46,360 bases of DNA from Flavobacterium sp. (GCA_030151565.1 JASLDM010000112.1:1-46360); one strand, 5' to 3'. Counted from the stretch's first letter, positions 26,424 to 35,090 are shown. Notes: generated from the sequence alone by a model not told the origin. A program made the numbers and translations.

Positions 26424-26720
26424 TTATTTTATTTTTACTTCCGTGTTCGACTTAACGCCTTCTACAAACACCTTAGCTGGTTTGAAAGCTGGGATGTTGT
26501 GCGCTGGAATTTTAATCGTTGTATTTTTTGAAATATTTCTTCCTGTTTTTTCAGCACGAGTTTTGATGATAAAACTTCCGAAACCTCTTAGGTATACATT
26601 TTCTCCAGATTCTAATGCTGTTTTAACTTCTTCCATAAAAGTTTCAACTGTTGCCTGCACGTCACCCTTTTCAAGCCCTAATTTCTCCGAAATTTTTGCT
26701 ACAATGTCTGCTTTTGTCAT
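26424..26720 (-). CDS. hup: HU/IHF family DNA-binding protein
   Basis: A 98-residue HU-type nucleoid protein. It begins MTKADIVAKISEKLGL, has the helical dimerisation region, the LRGFGSFIIKTRAEKTGRNISKNTTIKIPAHNIPAFKP beta-arm region in two parts (GFGSF near 46-50, GRN...T, IPA..IPAFKP) and a short C terminus. It binds and bends DNA without strict sequence specificity. It has a full -33/-7 promoter upstream and is followed by the 30-aa basic gene. Confidence 0.96.
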   Translation of the reverse strand: MTKADIVAKISEKLGLEKGDVQATVETFMEEVKTALESGENVYLRGFGSFIIKTRAEKTGRNISKNTTIKIPAHNIPAFKPAKVFVEGVKSNTEVKIK

Positions 26721-26766
26721 TTTAATTATAAATTATTTTGTTGTTGTCTGTGTTTTTTAGAGTGTG

Positions 26767-26798
26767 CAAATATATTAATTTATAATCCAATAATTCAA
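26767..26798 (-). promoter_or_regulatory. Bacteroidota-type promoter of hup
   Basis: On the minus strand TTG (26796-26798) is followed after 21 bp by TATATTTG (26767-26774), both matching the -33/-7 consensus, 46 bp before the hup ATG. Confidence 0.7.
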
Positions 26799-26832
26799 TC
26801 TTAATCGATTAAAATTTAATCATATAAAGTTT

Positions 26833-26840
26833 TAAGTTTG
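26833..26840 (+). promoter_or_regulatory. -7 element TAAGTTTG of mutY
   Basis: An exact TAnnTTTG match 18 bp before ATG 26859. Its presence argues against translation from the upstream TTG at 26838, which lies within the element. Confidence 0.55.
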
Positions 26841-26858
26841 CATTTAATACTTTTTGGA

Positions 26859-27893
26859 ATGCACTTTTCTAACAAACTAAGTACTTGGTACTTACAAAAT
26901 AGACGTTTTTTACCTTGGCGCGAAACGCAAGATCCTTATGCCATTTGGCTCTCAGAAATTATACTTCAACAGACTCGTGTCGCTCAAGGACTTCCCTATT
27001 TTGAAGCATTTTTACGTCAATATCCAAAGGTTTCAGATTTAGCTAATGCTCCTGAAGACGATATTATGCGTCTTTGGCAAGGCCTAGGTTATTATTCAAG
27101 AGCAAGAAACCTACATAGTACCGCCAAAATGATTACTTACGACCTTAATGGTCAATTCCCAAACAATTACAAAGATCTTCTTAAATTAAAAGGTGTAGGC
27201 GAATACACAGCTGCCGCTATAGCCTCAATTGCTTTTGACGAAGTGGTACCTGTAGTAGACGGAAACGTATTCCGCGTACTGTCTCGTTATTTTGGCATAT
27301 CCTCCGATATATCCACGCTAACTACCAAACGTGAATTTCAAGCTTTAGCACAAACCTTAATACCGAGCGACCAACCTGCTCTATTCAATCAAGCTATCAT
27401 GGACTTCGGTGCCTTGCAATGTACTCCAAAAAACCCGAATTGCAATAACTGTCCCTTTAATAATGATTGTGTCGCTTTACTGACAAATAAAGTCGACCTA
27501 CTACCTATAAAACTAAGTAAAACAAAAGTCAAAAATCGATTCTTTGATTTTATCATCATTCTCGATCCCAATAACAATACATTAATTCAACAAAGAACCA
27601 AACAAGATATTTGGAAAAAGCTCTATGAATTTCCACTTATAGAGTCAAAAGAAAAAAACACACTCTCTATTGACCATAATCTTAAAATGTTATTTCCAAA
27701 CCTAAACATTGAATCTATTACACCTTATAGTGATGCCCCAATTATTCATAAGTTATCACATCAAAAGCTACATATCCACTTTTGGATCGTAAAAACAAAT
27801 AACATTCTTGAAAACGGGACCCCTTTAGTCGATCTTGATAAAATTGGTTTCCCTATTGTAATTCACAACTTTATCACGAAACTCCTCAAATAA
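26859..27893 (+). CDS. mutY: A/G-specific adenine DNA glycosylase
   Basis: A 344-residue protein from ATG at 26859, an HhH-GPD glycosylase removing adenine mispaired with 8-oxoguanine. Features: WYLQNRRFLPWRETQDPYAIWLSE in two parts (FLPWR and PYAIWLSE, typical of MutY), the LQQTRV motif, the helix-hairpin-helix LLKLKGVGEYTAAAIASIAF with the VVDGNVFRVLSR aspartate, and the 4Fe-4S cluster C-x6-C-x2-C-x5-C near residue 186 (CTPKNPNCNNCPFNNDC). A C-terminal NUDIX-like domain (from about 225) recognises 8-oxoG. First gene of mutY-ssb-gldE-gldD. Confidence 0.96.
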   Translation: MHFSNKLSTWYLQNRRFLPWRETQDPYAIWLSEIILQQTRVAQGLPYFEAFLRQYPKVSDLANAPEDDIMRLWQGLGYYSRARNLHSTAKMITYDLNGQFPNNYKDLLKLKGVGEYTAAAIASIAFDEVVPVVDGNVFRVLSRYFGISSDISTLTTKREFQALAQTLIPSDQPALFNQAIMDFGALQCTPKNPNCNNCPFNNDCVALLTNKVDLLPIKLSKTKVKNRFFDFIIILDPNNNTLIQQRTKQDIWKKLYEFPLIESKEKNTLSIDHNLKMLFPNLNIESITPYSDAPIIHKLSHQKLHIHFWIVKTNNILENGTPLVDLDKIGFPIVIHNFITKLLK

Positions 27894-27906
27894 ATTTTAA
27901 AAACAC

Positions 27907-27926
27907 TATATTTGATTATATCTTTG
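27907..27926 (+). promoter_or_regulatory. Two overlapping-range -7 elements before ssb
   Basis: TATATTTG (27907-27914) and TATCTTTG (27919-27926) both match TAnnTTTG. The second ends 8 bp before the ATG, implying a nearly leaderless transcript; the first would give a leader of about 15 nt. No -33 TTG at standard spacing. Confidence 0.5.
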
Positions 27927-27934
27927 CAGATGCT

Positions 27935-28378
27935 ATGAATGGAACATTGAATAAAGTTATACTAATTGGTCATCTTGGAGAAGAGGTGAAAATGCATTAT
28001 TTCGAAAATGGTAATTGCATTGGTCGCTTTCCTTTAGCCACTAATGAGGTTTATATCAACAAAACAACCAACGAGAAGATAACTTCAACAGAATGGCATA
28101 ATTTGGTAGTTCGCAATAAAGCAGCCGAACTTTGTGAAAAACATCTTTCAAAAGGTGATAAAATTTATATTGAAGGTCGTATTCGAACAAGACAATGGCA
28201 AACAGAAGATGGTATCCAAAGACAAACATCAGAAATTCAAGTGATGGAGTTTGTTTTCTTAAATACTAAGAAAGAACTTACTTCTGAACATAAAAACGAA
28301 GAAAATGATCTAAAGAAAAAAATGATCTCTGACTTTGTCATACCAAAAGAATCTAACGAAGACAATCTTCCATTTTAA
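27935..28378 (+). CDS. ssb: Single-stranded DNA-binding protein
   Basis: A 147-residue SSB. The OB-fold occupies about 1-110 (MNGTLNKVILIGHLGEEVK, TEWHNLVVRNKAAE, KGDKIYIEGRIRTRQWQ), followed by a charged linker and the acidic interaction tip NEDNLPF, which recruits partner proteins. Length is slightly below typical E. coli SSB. The gene sits between mutY and gldE, as in other Flavobacteria. Two -7 elements sit very close upstream. Confidence 0.95.
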   Translation: MNGTLNKVILIGHLGEEVKMHYFENGNCIGRFPLATNEVYINKTTNEKITSTEWHNLVVRNKAAELCEKHLSKGDKIYIEGRIRTRQWQTEDGIQRQTSEIQVMEFVFLNTKKELTSEHKNEENDLKKKMISDFVIPKESNEDNLPF

Positions 28379-28405
28379 TGTTTAACAAAATTAATCTATA
28401 AAACC

Positions 28406-29701
28406 GTGGACCCAGAGCCCGTCAGTATCTTACTTACCTCTTCAACCGAACTTATTCTAGGAATATTCGGACTTATCTTTTTATTGTTTTTATCAGCTTT
28501 AACAGCAGGTTCAGAAGTAGCCTTTTTTCTTCTCTCCCCTGATAAAATTGACCTTATCGGTGATAAAAATAAAACAAAAGCTACTCAAATATTAAAAATC
28601 TTAAAGAACCCGAGTCTTTTACAGACCTCGTTAAATATTGCAGCTATATTTTTCAATATCGCTTTTGTTGTACTATTCCTAATGATGCAAGATTACTTTT
28701 TCATCAACATCAACAATGAAGCGTTGCAAAACTGTATCTCTATAGCAATTATCACTATTTGCCTACTCTTTTTTGGCGAAGTATTCCCAAGAATGCTTGC
28801 ACGTAGAAATAATGTAGGATTCACATTAGCTACACTATACCCAATGCTGATAATTTCTAAGATCTTTACCCCAATTAGTTTCCCTATACGTCGTTTTAGC
28901 GATTACATACTAACACAATTTGGCGTCAAACAATCCAACCTATCTGTCGACGAATTATCTCAAGCACTTGAGATGACTGACTATAAAGAAGGAACTAACG
29001 AAGAACAGAAAATTCTAGAAGGTATTGTAGCATTCGGAACCACTGAAGTGACTCAAGTTATGAGCCCGAGAATTGATATTTTTGGAATTAGTTACGACAA
29101 AACCTTCGAAGAAATCCTCCCTAAAATCATTGAAAACGGATATTCTAGAATCCCCGTTTATACAGATAGCATCGACCAAATAGAAGGCGTTCTCTTTGTA
29201 AAAGACCTAATACAACATCTTGACGAAGCTCCAGACTTTAAATGGCAAGAACTCCTTAGGGAACCTTATTTTGTTCCTGAAAACAAAAAACTCGACAACC
29301 TATTGAAGGAATTCCAAAATCTAAAAAACCACTTAGCAATAGTCGTAGATGAATATGGAGGAACTTCTGGATTAATAACCCTTGAAGATATTATTGAAGA
29401 AATTGTAGGAGAAATCAGCGATGAGTTTGACGACAAAGAAAACATCTATACACAAATAGACGAATGCACTTATAGATTTGACGGAAAAATTAGTTTAAAA
29501 GACTTTTACAAAGTTGTAACTGTGAATGAGGACTTATTTGAAGAAACAGCTGGAGATGCCGAAACGCTTGCTGGATTTATTTTAGAAATTGCTAATCAAT
29601 TTCCAGTTAAAAATGAGCAAATTGATTTTGGAGATTGTATATTTACCATCGAAAACGTAGAAAAAAGGCGTTTAAAACAAATTAAAGTGACTCTAAAGTA
29701 A
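28406..29701 (+). CDS. gldE: Gliding motility-associated protein GldE (CorC/HlyC-type)
   Basis: A 431-residue membrane protein with an N-terminal DUF21/CNNM-like domain of about four helices (first at 15-40; second at 70-95; third at 108-125), two CBS domains (EEILPKIIENGYSRIPVYT and HLAIVVDEYGGTSGLITLEDIIEEIVGEI) and a C-terminal CorC/HlyC domain (AETLAGFILEIANQFP). It starts with GTG (28406); no in-frame ATG is available near the conserved N terminus. GldE is in the gliding/type IX secretion accessory set and works with GldD, which follows by 2 bp. Confidence 0.92.
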   Translation: MDPEPVSILLTSSTELILGIFGLIFLLFLSALTAGSEVAFFLLSPDKIDLIGDKNKTKATQILKILKNPSLLQTSLNIAAIFFNIAFVVLFLMMQDYFFININNEALQNCISIAIITICLLFFGEVFPRMLARRNNVGFTLATLYPMLIISKIFTPISFPIRRFSDYILTQFGVKQSNLSVDELSQALEMTDYKEGTNEEQKILEGIVAFGTTEVTQVMSPRIDIFGISYDKTFEEILPKIIENGYSRIPVYTDSIDQIEGVLFVKDLIQHLDEAPDFKWQELLREPYFVPENKKLDNLLKEFQNLKNHLAIVVDEYGGTSGLITLEDIIEEIVGEISDEFDDKENIYTQIDECTYRFDGKISLKDFYKVVTVNEDLFEETAGDAETLAGFILEIANQFPVKNEQIDFGDCIFTIENVEKRRLKQIKVTLK

Positions 29702-29703
29702 TA

Positions 29704-30288
29704 ATGAAAACATACAGAATAAATTCCGTAGTAACTCTTGCTTTTATTGCTATAATATTTAGTAGCTTAATAGGATGTCAATCGATCACACAACCTAAAC
29801 CAGATGGTTTTTTAGCATTGACCTACCCTACTCCTGTTTACAAAGCTTTTAATTCATCTTGTAATTATAGTTTTGAAACCAATACTTGGAGTACAACAAA
29901 ATCTGAAAAAGAGTGTAGTTTTGAGATTCATTATCCCGAAATGAAAGCGACTATTTTCATAAACTACAAGCCGATCACTAACAACCTAGACAACCTGCTT
30001 AAAGACGCCCAAAAACTCACCTATGAGCACTTTATTAAAGCAGATGAAATCATCGAACAACCTTATATAGACGAATCCAAAAAAGTATATGGTATGTTTT
30101 ATGAAGTTGCTGGTGACGCTGCTACAAACGTACAATTTTACGCCACTGACAGTGTCCATAACTTTGTTGTAGCTTCTTTATACTTTTATGCTAAACCAAA
30201 TTTTGATTCCATACTTCCTGCCACACACTACGTGAAGCAAGACATGAGAAAACTCATGGAGAGTTTAAAATGGAAAGACAACAACTAA
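29704..30288 (+). CDS. gldD: Gliding motility lipoprotein GldD
   Basis: A 194-residue lipoprotein with signal and lipobox SLIGCQ (Cys25), matching GldD. Mature sequence contains PKPDGFLALTYPTPVYKAF and CSFEIHYPEMKATIFINYKPI, and YFYAKPNFDSILPATHYVKQD near the C terminus, all typical. GldD is required for gliding motility and type IX secretion in Flavobacteria, anchored in a membrane facing the periplasm. It starts 2 bp after gldE. The stop codon and last two codons fall in a 26-bp perfect inverted repeat that serves as terminator. Confidence 0.93.
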   Translation: MKTYRINSVVTLAFIAIIFSSLIGCQSITQPKPDGFLALTYPTPVYKAFNSSCNYSFETNTWSTTKSEKECSFEIHYPEMKATIFINYKPITNNLDNLLKDAQKLTYEHFIKADEIIEQPYIDESKKVYGMFYEVAGDAATNVQFYATDSVHNFVVASLYFYAKPNFDSILPATHYVKQDMRKLMESLKWKDNN

Positions 30289-30334
30289 AAAGAGCGTTTT
30301 TTGATAAATCAAAAAACGCTCTTTTTAGTTGTTG
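30279..30334. terminator. 26-bp perfect hairpin terminator at the end of gldD
   Basis: The left arm 30279-30304 and right arm 30309-30334 are exact reverse complements around a TAAA loop. The gldD stop (30286-30288) is in the left arm. It can terminate gldD and the convergent HMA lipoprotein gene. Confidence 0.92.
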
Positions 30335-30340
30335 TAAATA

Positions 30341-30727
30341 TTAAATTGCTTCGTCAGTTGCTCCTACCTCCATGTGCTCTACTTTGTAAAGCCCATTAGC
30401 AATTTTCTCAACTGTTTTAGTTATCGTTTCTGATGATTGTTTCGCATCATCAAATTCGACAATTGCTTTTTTAGATTCAAAATCCACAGTTGCTTTTTTA
30501 ACTCCATCTAAACCTGCCAACTTAGTCTCGATCATCTTTGCACATCCTAAAGCACAAGTCATCCCTTCTACCTCAAATTGAGCCGTTTCTAACGCACCTG
30601 CTACTTCTTGAGTCGAAACAGTTTCTTGCGCAACCTCTACAGCTGCATCTTCTTTCACCTCTGTTTTACAAGCTGTTAAAAGAATAAGCCCTAAAGCAAT
30701 AACTGCACTATAATTCTTTAGTTTCAT
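30341..30727 (-). CDS. HMA-domain lipoprotein (periplasmic metal-binding)
   Basis: A 128-residue lipoprotein from ATG at 30727 (lipobox LLTACK, Cys20). After an acidic linker an HMA domain (about 52-118) begins with FEVEGMTCALGCAKMIE. The usual HMA site GMTCxxC is altered: three residues separate the cysteines (C-A-L-G-C), a variant known in Bacteroidota secreted HMA proteins. It probably binds Cu(I) or a similar soft metal outside the cytoplasm. A -7 element lies 34 bp upstream. Confidence 0.87.
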   Translation of the reverse strand: MKLKNYSAVIALGLILLTACKTEVKEDAAVEVAQETVSTQEVAGALETAQFEVEGMTCALGCAKMIETKLAGLDGVKKATVDFESKKAIVEFDDAKQSSETITKTVEKIANGLYKVEHMEVGATDEAI

Positions 30728-30760
30728 ATGATTCCTATTTAATTGATTCAATTACTTTTA

Positions 30761-30768
30761 CAAAAGTA
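30761..30768 (-). promoter_or_regulatory. -7 element TACTTTTG for the HMA lipoprotein gene
   Basis: The minus strand reads TACTTTTG, matching TAnnTTTG, adjacent to the M16 terminator and 33 bp before the ATG. Confidence 0.5.
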
Positions 30769-30772
30769 CAAA

Positions 30773-30801
30773 AAAAAGCAACTGATTACCAGTTGCTTTT
30801 T
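30773..30801 (-). terminator. Intrinsic terminator of the M16 pair
   Basis: Stem GCAACTG (30778-30784) with CAGTTGC (30790-30796) around a 5-base loop, extended by A/T arms. The minus strand ends in seven T residues. It closes the two-gene M16 transcript. Confidence 0.88.
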
Positions 30802-30825
30802 CAATCCATTTATATAAAAAATCAA

Positions 30826-32874
30826 TTATTTAAAGTCTGCATCAGAAACTCCTTCATTGATTTTTACTTCAACAGTTTTCATTACCAATTCAAATCCAAC
30901 ATCCATAGTTGTAGTAAAAGGCATTTTGATTCCTTTCACATCTTGATAATCTTTGTAAAAAACCTGCTGAACCATTGTTTGTCCTCCTTGCTCAACAGTT
31001 GTAAAAGTAGCAACTTTCAATCCTGTTGCAACATCGTAATAGTTTGTTGCTTTTCCAGTTTTAACAGCATAAGCATCTTTACCTTCAATTGACTCAATTC
31101 CCTCCAAAACCAACGTTGCATCATCTCTTTGTGTCAGCTCAGCAAAAGGCACAGCCATAGCTCTCATTTCCGCTAAATCCTCAGCAGGAAACTCTTGCTT
31201 TTGTCCTTGCATCATGGCATAACCAGTTGTTGGTGTTACCACTTGCTTTGAAAGTACATTCCCCATCATCGATTGCTCAATTAGAAGCTGCCCTTTATTC
31301 GTAATTTTACTTACCATTTCCATCTCCATTCCCTGAATCGAAGCCGTAGCCTTTGTCAACAAAGTATTTACTTTTTTCAAAGCCTCTTCTCCTCCAACCG
31401 CTTGGATATACTGATTCAAAACTGTTTTTACTGTAACTCCAGCAGCTACTTCTTTATTTGTTTCAGGTTTTTCGGTAGGATTTCCTAATTTATCGAAATA
31501 GTTAATCGGCATATTCAACCCTTCCAATCCTGGTAAAACATCTCCAGCTTTCCCAGCAATAACAACTCTAATATTATCTTTTAGAAAATATTTCTGAGCT
31601 GCTTTTTGCACATCTTGAGCCGTTACCGCATTGATATTCTTGATGTAATTTTCATAAAAATCATTAGGTAAACCATGCAACTCCTTATTTAACGCATAAC
31701 GAGCTATTGTTTCTGGCTTTTGAATTTCCATAACAAAGTTTCCTACATATTTCGCTTTAGCAACCTGCAATTCTTCTGCTGTCACTAATTCTTTACGAAT
31801 CTTATCTACCTCGTTAAAAAACTCTACAACAGCGCTATCCGTAACAACGTTACGTACCGAAGCAGATGCTTTAAATTTACCTGGATATTTACGTGCACTA
31901 CCAATTGAAGAATAAGCCCCATAAGTCCATCCATGAGCCTCGCGCAAGTTTAAAAACAAACGACCTTCTCCACCACCTCCAAGAATTTGATTCGCCATAA
32001 TTGCAGCAAAATAATCCTTGTCAGTCATTTTTAGATCTACAGTATTAACTAAAGCAATCTCAGATTGTACAGCGTTTGACATATCGATAAAATCAATTTC
32101 TGTCTGCGATACATTTGCATTCGCCTTATACGTAACTGCATTTCCTTTTCCTTTCTTCCAGCTTCCAAACAACTTATTTACCAGTTTTTCCGTTGACTTA
32201 TAATCAACATCTCCAACAATAACTAAATAAGCATTTTCAGGAGTAAAAAACTGATTGTAATAATTCTTTACATCTTGAAGTGTTACATTTTGAAGCGTTT
32301 CTTCTGTTTCAAATTCTCCTGCAGGATGATCTTTACCAAACAAAACAGCATTCTCTACTCGACGTGCAATTTCAGACACACTCTTATCAGAAGACTTTAC
32401 CCCCTCAATGGCTTGCGCCTTTACTTTATCAAATTCTTCTTGCGTAAAGATCGTATGTAATGCCCCATCAGACATTAAACTTAAAAGTGTTTCTGAATAT
32501 TTAGACAAACCTGATGCCATTGCTCCTGAAGACCAAAAACGAACATTTGCTCCTAAGAAATCAATTTCTTCATTAAATTTATCCTTACTCATTGTTTTAG
32601 TTCCCGAACCAATCAACTCAGAAGTAATTGACGAAACTCCTGCTTTTGCCCCTTCAGCATACAAAGGAGCATCAATTGTTAGAGTATAAGATACTCTAGG
32701 CAATTTATGATTCTCTACAACTAAAACTTTCATTCCATTTTTTAGAACAAAAGAGTGAGGTTTTTCTACATTCACCGTCGGTGCCGGTCCAGCCAACGGT
32801 TGTTTTCTTTCTTGTGCTTGCATAGCTGTTAGCGAAAACAACAAACTCGCAGCGATTATATATGTTTTTTTCAT
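30826..32874 (-). CDS. M16 peptidase-like protein, inactive partner, with C-terminal LolA-like extension
   Basis: A 682-residue secreted protein (signal MKKTYIIAASLLFSLTAMQAQ). Residues about 35-470 carry two M16 halves, but the zinc motif HxxEH is missing: the equivalent position reads SITSELIGSGTKT. This matches the non-catalytic subunit of M16B heterodimers. The last 200 residues (from about 478, VTVKTVLNQYIQAVGG onward) form a separate beta-rich domain resembling LolA/LppX-like folds (GIESIEGKDAYAVKTG, GIKMPFTTT). It follows the active subunit by 19 bp, so both are probably made together. Confidence 0.85.
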   Translation of the reverse strand: MKKTYIIAASLLFSLTAMQAQERKQPLAGPAPTVNVEKPHSFVLKNGMKVLVVENHKLPRVSYTLTIDAPLYAEGAKAGVSSITSELIGSGTKTMSKDKFNEEIDFLGANVRFWSSGAMASGLSKYSETLLSLMSDGALHTIFTQEEFDKVKAQAIEGVKSSDKSVSEIARRVENAVLFGKDHPAGEFETEETLQNVTLQDVKNYYNQFFTPENAYLVIVGDVDYKSTEKLVNKLFGSWKKGKGNAVTYKANANVSQTEIDFIDMSNAVQSEIALVNTVDLKMTDKDYFAAIMANQILGGGGEGRLFLNLREAHGWTYGAYSSIGSARKYPGKFKASASVRNVVTDSAVVEFFNEVDKIRKELVTAEELQVAKAKYVGNFVMEIQKPETIARYALNKELHGLPNDFYENYIKNINAVTAQDVQKAAQKYFLKDNIRVVIAGKAGDVLPGLEGLNMPINYFDKLGNPTEKPETNKEVAAGVTVKTVLNQYIQAVGGEEALKKVNTLLTKATASIQGMEMEMVSKITNKGQLLIEQSMMGNVLSKQVVTPTTGYAMMQGQKQEFPAEDLAEMRAMAVPFAELTQRDDATLVLEGIESIEGKDAYAVKTGKATNYYDVATGLKVATFTTVEQGGQTMVQQVFYKDYQDVKGIKMPFTTTMDVGFELVMKTVEVKINEGVSDADFK

Positions 32875-32893
32875 TTTAATAGTCTATTGCTAA

Positions 32894-34216
32894 TTATTGT
32901 TTTGAATCTTTTTCTGGAATATAGTCCAAGATTAAACGTTGATTTGTATTTAAGTACTTCTTAGCTACTTCACGAATCTCTTCTCTAGTAACCGAGCGAT
33001 AAATATCAATTTCTGTATTAATCAAATTAATATCACCATACAACAAGTAAAACGACGCTAAGTTTTCAGCCAAACTTTCTAAATTAGCATTACTGTTTAC
33101 GTACTGATTTTCGAAAGTATTTTGAAGTTTTTGAAAATCACGTTCCGAAATTAATTCTGTTTGCATTTTTACAATTTCTTCGTCAATTTCTTTTAACAAA
33201 TCATCCATTGTAAAACCTTGCATTGGAATTCCAAAAACAAAATACATTCCGTAATCTTCTTGACTATAATTAAATGAAGCTACTTGCAAAGCCATTTTCT
33301 TCTGGTCAACAATTTTCTTATACAATCTAGAACTTTTTCCTCCAGATAAAACCGTAGAAATCATCTCCAAAACACGCGCATCTCTAGTTTTCATTGAAGG
33401 CGTTCTATAAGCAGTTACCAACATTGGCAATTGAATGTTTGGATCTTGGTATTCCGCTTTGATTGTTTCCTGGATAGGATCTTCCTCAACTTTTACTTTA
33501 GCAGTTTTCTCTCCTTTTTGAATAGGTCCAAAATATTTTGAAATCCACTCCTTAGCTTGACCTTTCTCAAAATCTCCAGCTACAACTAAAACCGCATTAT
33601 TAGGAATATAAAACTTTTTATTAAATGCTAAAAACTCTTCCAATGTTGCTGCATCTAAATGTTCCATTGATCCAATAGGAGCCCAACGGTATGGGTGCTT
33701 AGAAAATAAATTTCTTTTTACTTCAGTAAACAAGTTTCCGTAAGGCTGGTTGTCAACACGCAAACGCTTCTCTTCCTTAACAACCTCATTCTGAGTATCG
33801 ACTCCGATTTGGTTAATCACCGGATGCATTAATCGTTCAGACTCCATCCATAAAGCTAATTCCAAGTTATTTGAAGGAAACACCTCGTAATAATAAGTAC
33901 GGTCGTCAGAAGTGTTCGCATTATTATTCCCTCCATTTGCTGTAACTAATTTAAACCAAGCTCCACGCTCTATATTTTCAGTTCCTTCAAATAATAAGTG
34001 TTCAAAAAAATGCGCAAACCCCGTACGTTCTGGATTCTCATCTTTAGCCCCTACGTGATACATCACTGAAGTCACAACTACTGGTGCCGATTTGTCTTGA
34101 TGCAACACCACATGAAGACCATTGTCTAAAGTGTATTCATCAAACTCTACTTTTTGAGCTGAGGCAGTCACTCCAAAAAGTAATGCAGACCCCATAGCTA
34201 TCAAAGATTTTTTCAT
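32894..34216 (-). CDS. M16 family zinc metallopeptidase, active subunit
   Basis: A 440-residue secreted peptidase (signal MKKSLIAMGSALLFGVTASAQ). The inverted zinc motif HFFEH (His69, Glu72, His73) and the third ligand glutamate in NEVVKEEKR (near 149) are intact. The second half (AEYQDPNIQLPMLVTAYRTPS, GGKSSRLYKKIVDQ) is typical of the M16B group of periplasmic peptidases. It leads the transcript and pairs with the inactive M16 subunit downstream. Role: probable processing or degradation of periplasmic peptides; substrate unknown. Confidence 0.93.
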   Translation of the reverse strand: MKKSLIAMGSALLFGVTASAQKVEFDEYTLDNGLHVVLHQDKSAPVVVTSVMYHVGAKDENPERTGFAHFFEHLLFEGTENIERGAWFKLVTANGGNNNANTSDDRTYYYEVFPSNNLELALWMESERLMHPVINQIGVDTQNEVVKEEKRLRVDNQPYGNLFTEVKRNLFSKHPYRWAPIGSMEHLDAATLEEFLAFNKKFYIPNNAVLVVAGDFEKGQAKEWISKYFGPIQKGEKTAKVKVEEDPIQETIKAEYQDPNIQLPMLVTAYRTPSMKTRDARVLEMISTVLSGGKSSRLYKKIVDQKKMALQVASFNYSQEDYGMYFVFGIPMQGFTMDDLLKEIDEEIVKMQTELISERDFQKLQNTFENQYVNSNANLESLAENLASFYLLYGDINLINTEIDIYRSVTREEIREVAKKYLNTNQRLILDYIPEKDSKQ

Positions 34217-34315
34217 GATACTATTTTTTGTAATTTAGGTTATATCAATATTAGTAGCCTAAGGTTATAATTTGTTACAAAAAAATTAAAAATATATTAT
34301 GTTGATAAAAGACCG

Positions 34316-34345
34316 TTGCGTATAGAAAATAAATATGTATATTTG
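34316..34345 (+). promoter_or_regulatory. Bacteroidota-type promoter of rplU-rpmA
   Basis: TTG (34316-34318), 19-bp spacer, then TATATTTG (34338-34345), matching the -33/-7 consensus, 32 bp before the rplU ATG. Confidence 0.75.
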
Positions 34346-34376
34346 CTGACTTTTAATAAACATTAATTTTATTGTT

Positions 34377-34742
34377 ATGTACGCAATCGTAGAGATAGCA
34401 GGGCAACAATTCAAAGTAAGCAAAGACCAAAAAGTGTACGTTCATCGTTTGGCTCAAGAAGAAGGAACAACTGTTACTTTTGACAAAGTTCTTTTAATTG
34501 ACGACAACAACAACATCACTCTAGGCGCCCCAGCTATAGAAGGTGCTTCTGTAGAAGCTAAAATTTTACAACACCTAAAAGGTGACAAAGTAATCGTTTT
34601 CAAAAAGAAACGAAGAAAAGGTTACAAAAAGAAAAATGGTCACAGACAATTCTTAACTCAAATTGTAATTGAAGGAATCAATGCAGCTGGAGCTAAGAAG
34701 AAAAAAGCGACTAAAAAAGAGGCAGCGGAAGCAGCTGAATAA
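34377..34742 (+). CDS. rplU: 50S ribosomal protein L21 (bL21)
   Basis: A 121-residue bL21. The core (MYAIVEIAGQQFKVSKDQKVYVHRL in part; GAPAIEGASVEAKIL; KVIVFKKKRRKGYKKKNGHRQ) is standard, followed by a 20-residue Lys/Ala-rich tail (GAKKKKATKKEAAEAAE) that extends beyond the usual 103 residues. Such tails are common in Flavobacteria. It is followed by rpmA after 23 bp, the classical L21-L27 pair, with its own strong promoter. Confidence 0.98.
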   Translation: MYAIVEIAGQQFKVSKDQKVYVHRLAQEEGTTVTFDKVLLIDDNNNITLGAPAIEGASVEAKILQHLKGDKVIVFKKKRRKGYKKKNGHRQFLTQIVIEGINAAGAKKKKATKKEAAEAAE

Positions 34743-34765
34743 TTAACATTTAAAACGAATACGTC

Positions 34766-35026
34766 ATGGCTCACAAGAAAGGTGTCGGTAGTTCTAAGAA
34801 CGGTAGAGAATCAGAATCGAAACGTTTAGGCGTTAAGATTTACGGTGGTCAAGCGGCTATTGCTGGAAACATCATCGTTAGACAAAGAGGTTCTAAGCAC
34901 AATCCAGGAGAAAACGTTTACATGGGTAAAGATCATACTTTACATGCAAAAGTTGATGGAATCGTGAAGTTTGAAAAGAAAAAAGACAACAAGTCTTTCG
35001 TTTCTATTCTTCCATTTGAAGCTTAA
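34766..35026 (+). CDS. rpmA: 50S ribosomal protein L27 (bL27)
   Basis: An 86-residue bL27. It begins MAHKKGVGSSKNGRESESKR, with no N-terminal cleavage extension of the Firmicutes type, and has GNIIVRQRGSKHNPG and MGKDHTLHAKVDGIV. Its N-terminal tail reaches the peptidyl-transferase centre. Cotranscribed with rplU and followed by a terminator. Confidence 0.98.
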   Translation: MAHKKGVGSSKNGRESESKRLGVKIYGGQAAIAGNIIVRQRGSKHNPGENVYMGKDHTLHAKVDGIVKFEKKKDNKSFVSILPFEA

Positions 35027-35063
35027 GAACTTTATTTTTGCCCAAAAGGCGAATAAAAGATAT

Positions 35064-35090
35064 AAAAAAGACGCAATTGCGTCTTTTTTT
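35064..35090. terminator. Terminator after rpmA
   Basis: GACGCAATTGCGTC is a perfect palindrome flanked by an A-run (35064-35069) and a T-run (to 35090), able to terminate rpmA and the convergent ABC genes. Confidence 0.88.

Noticed and set aside
26320..26760. A 146-codon plus-strand frame over the HU gene
   Set aside because: It is fully antisense to hup and the 30-aa gene, shows no protein-like motif, and both minus-strand genes have promoter and terminator support.
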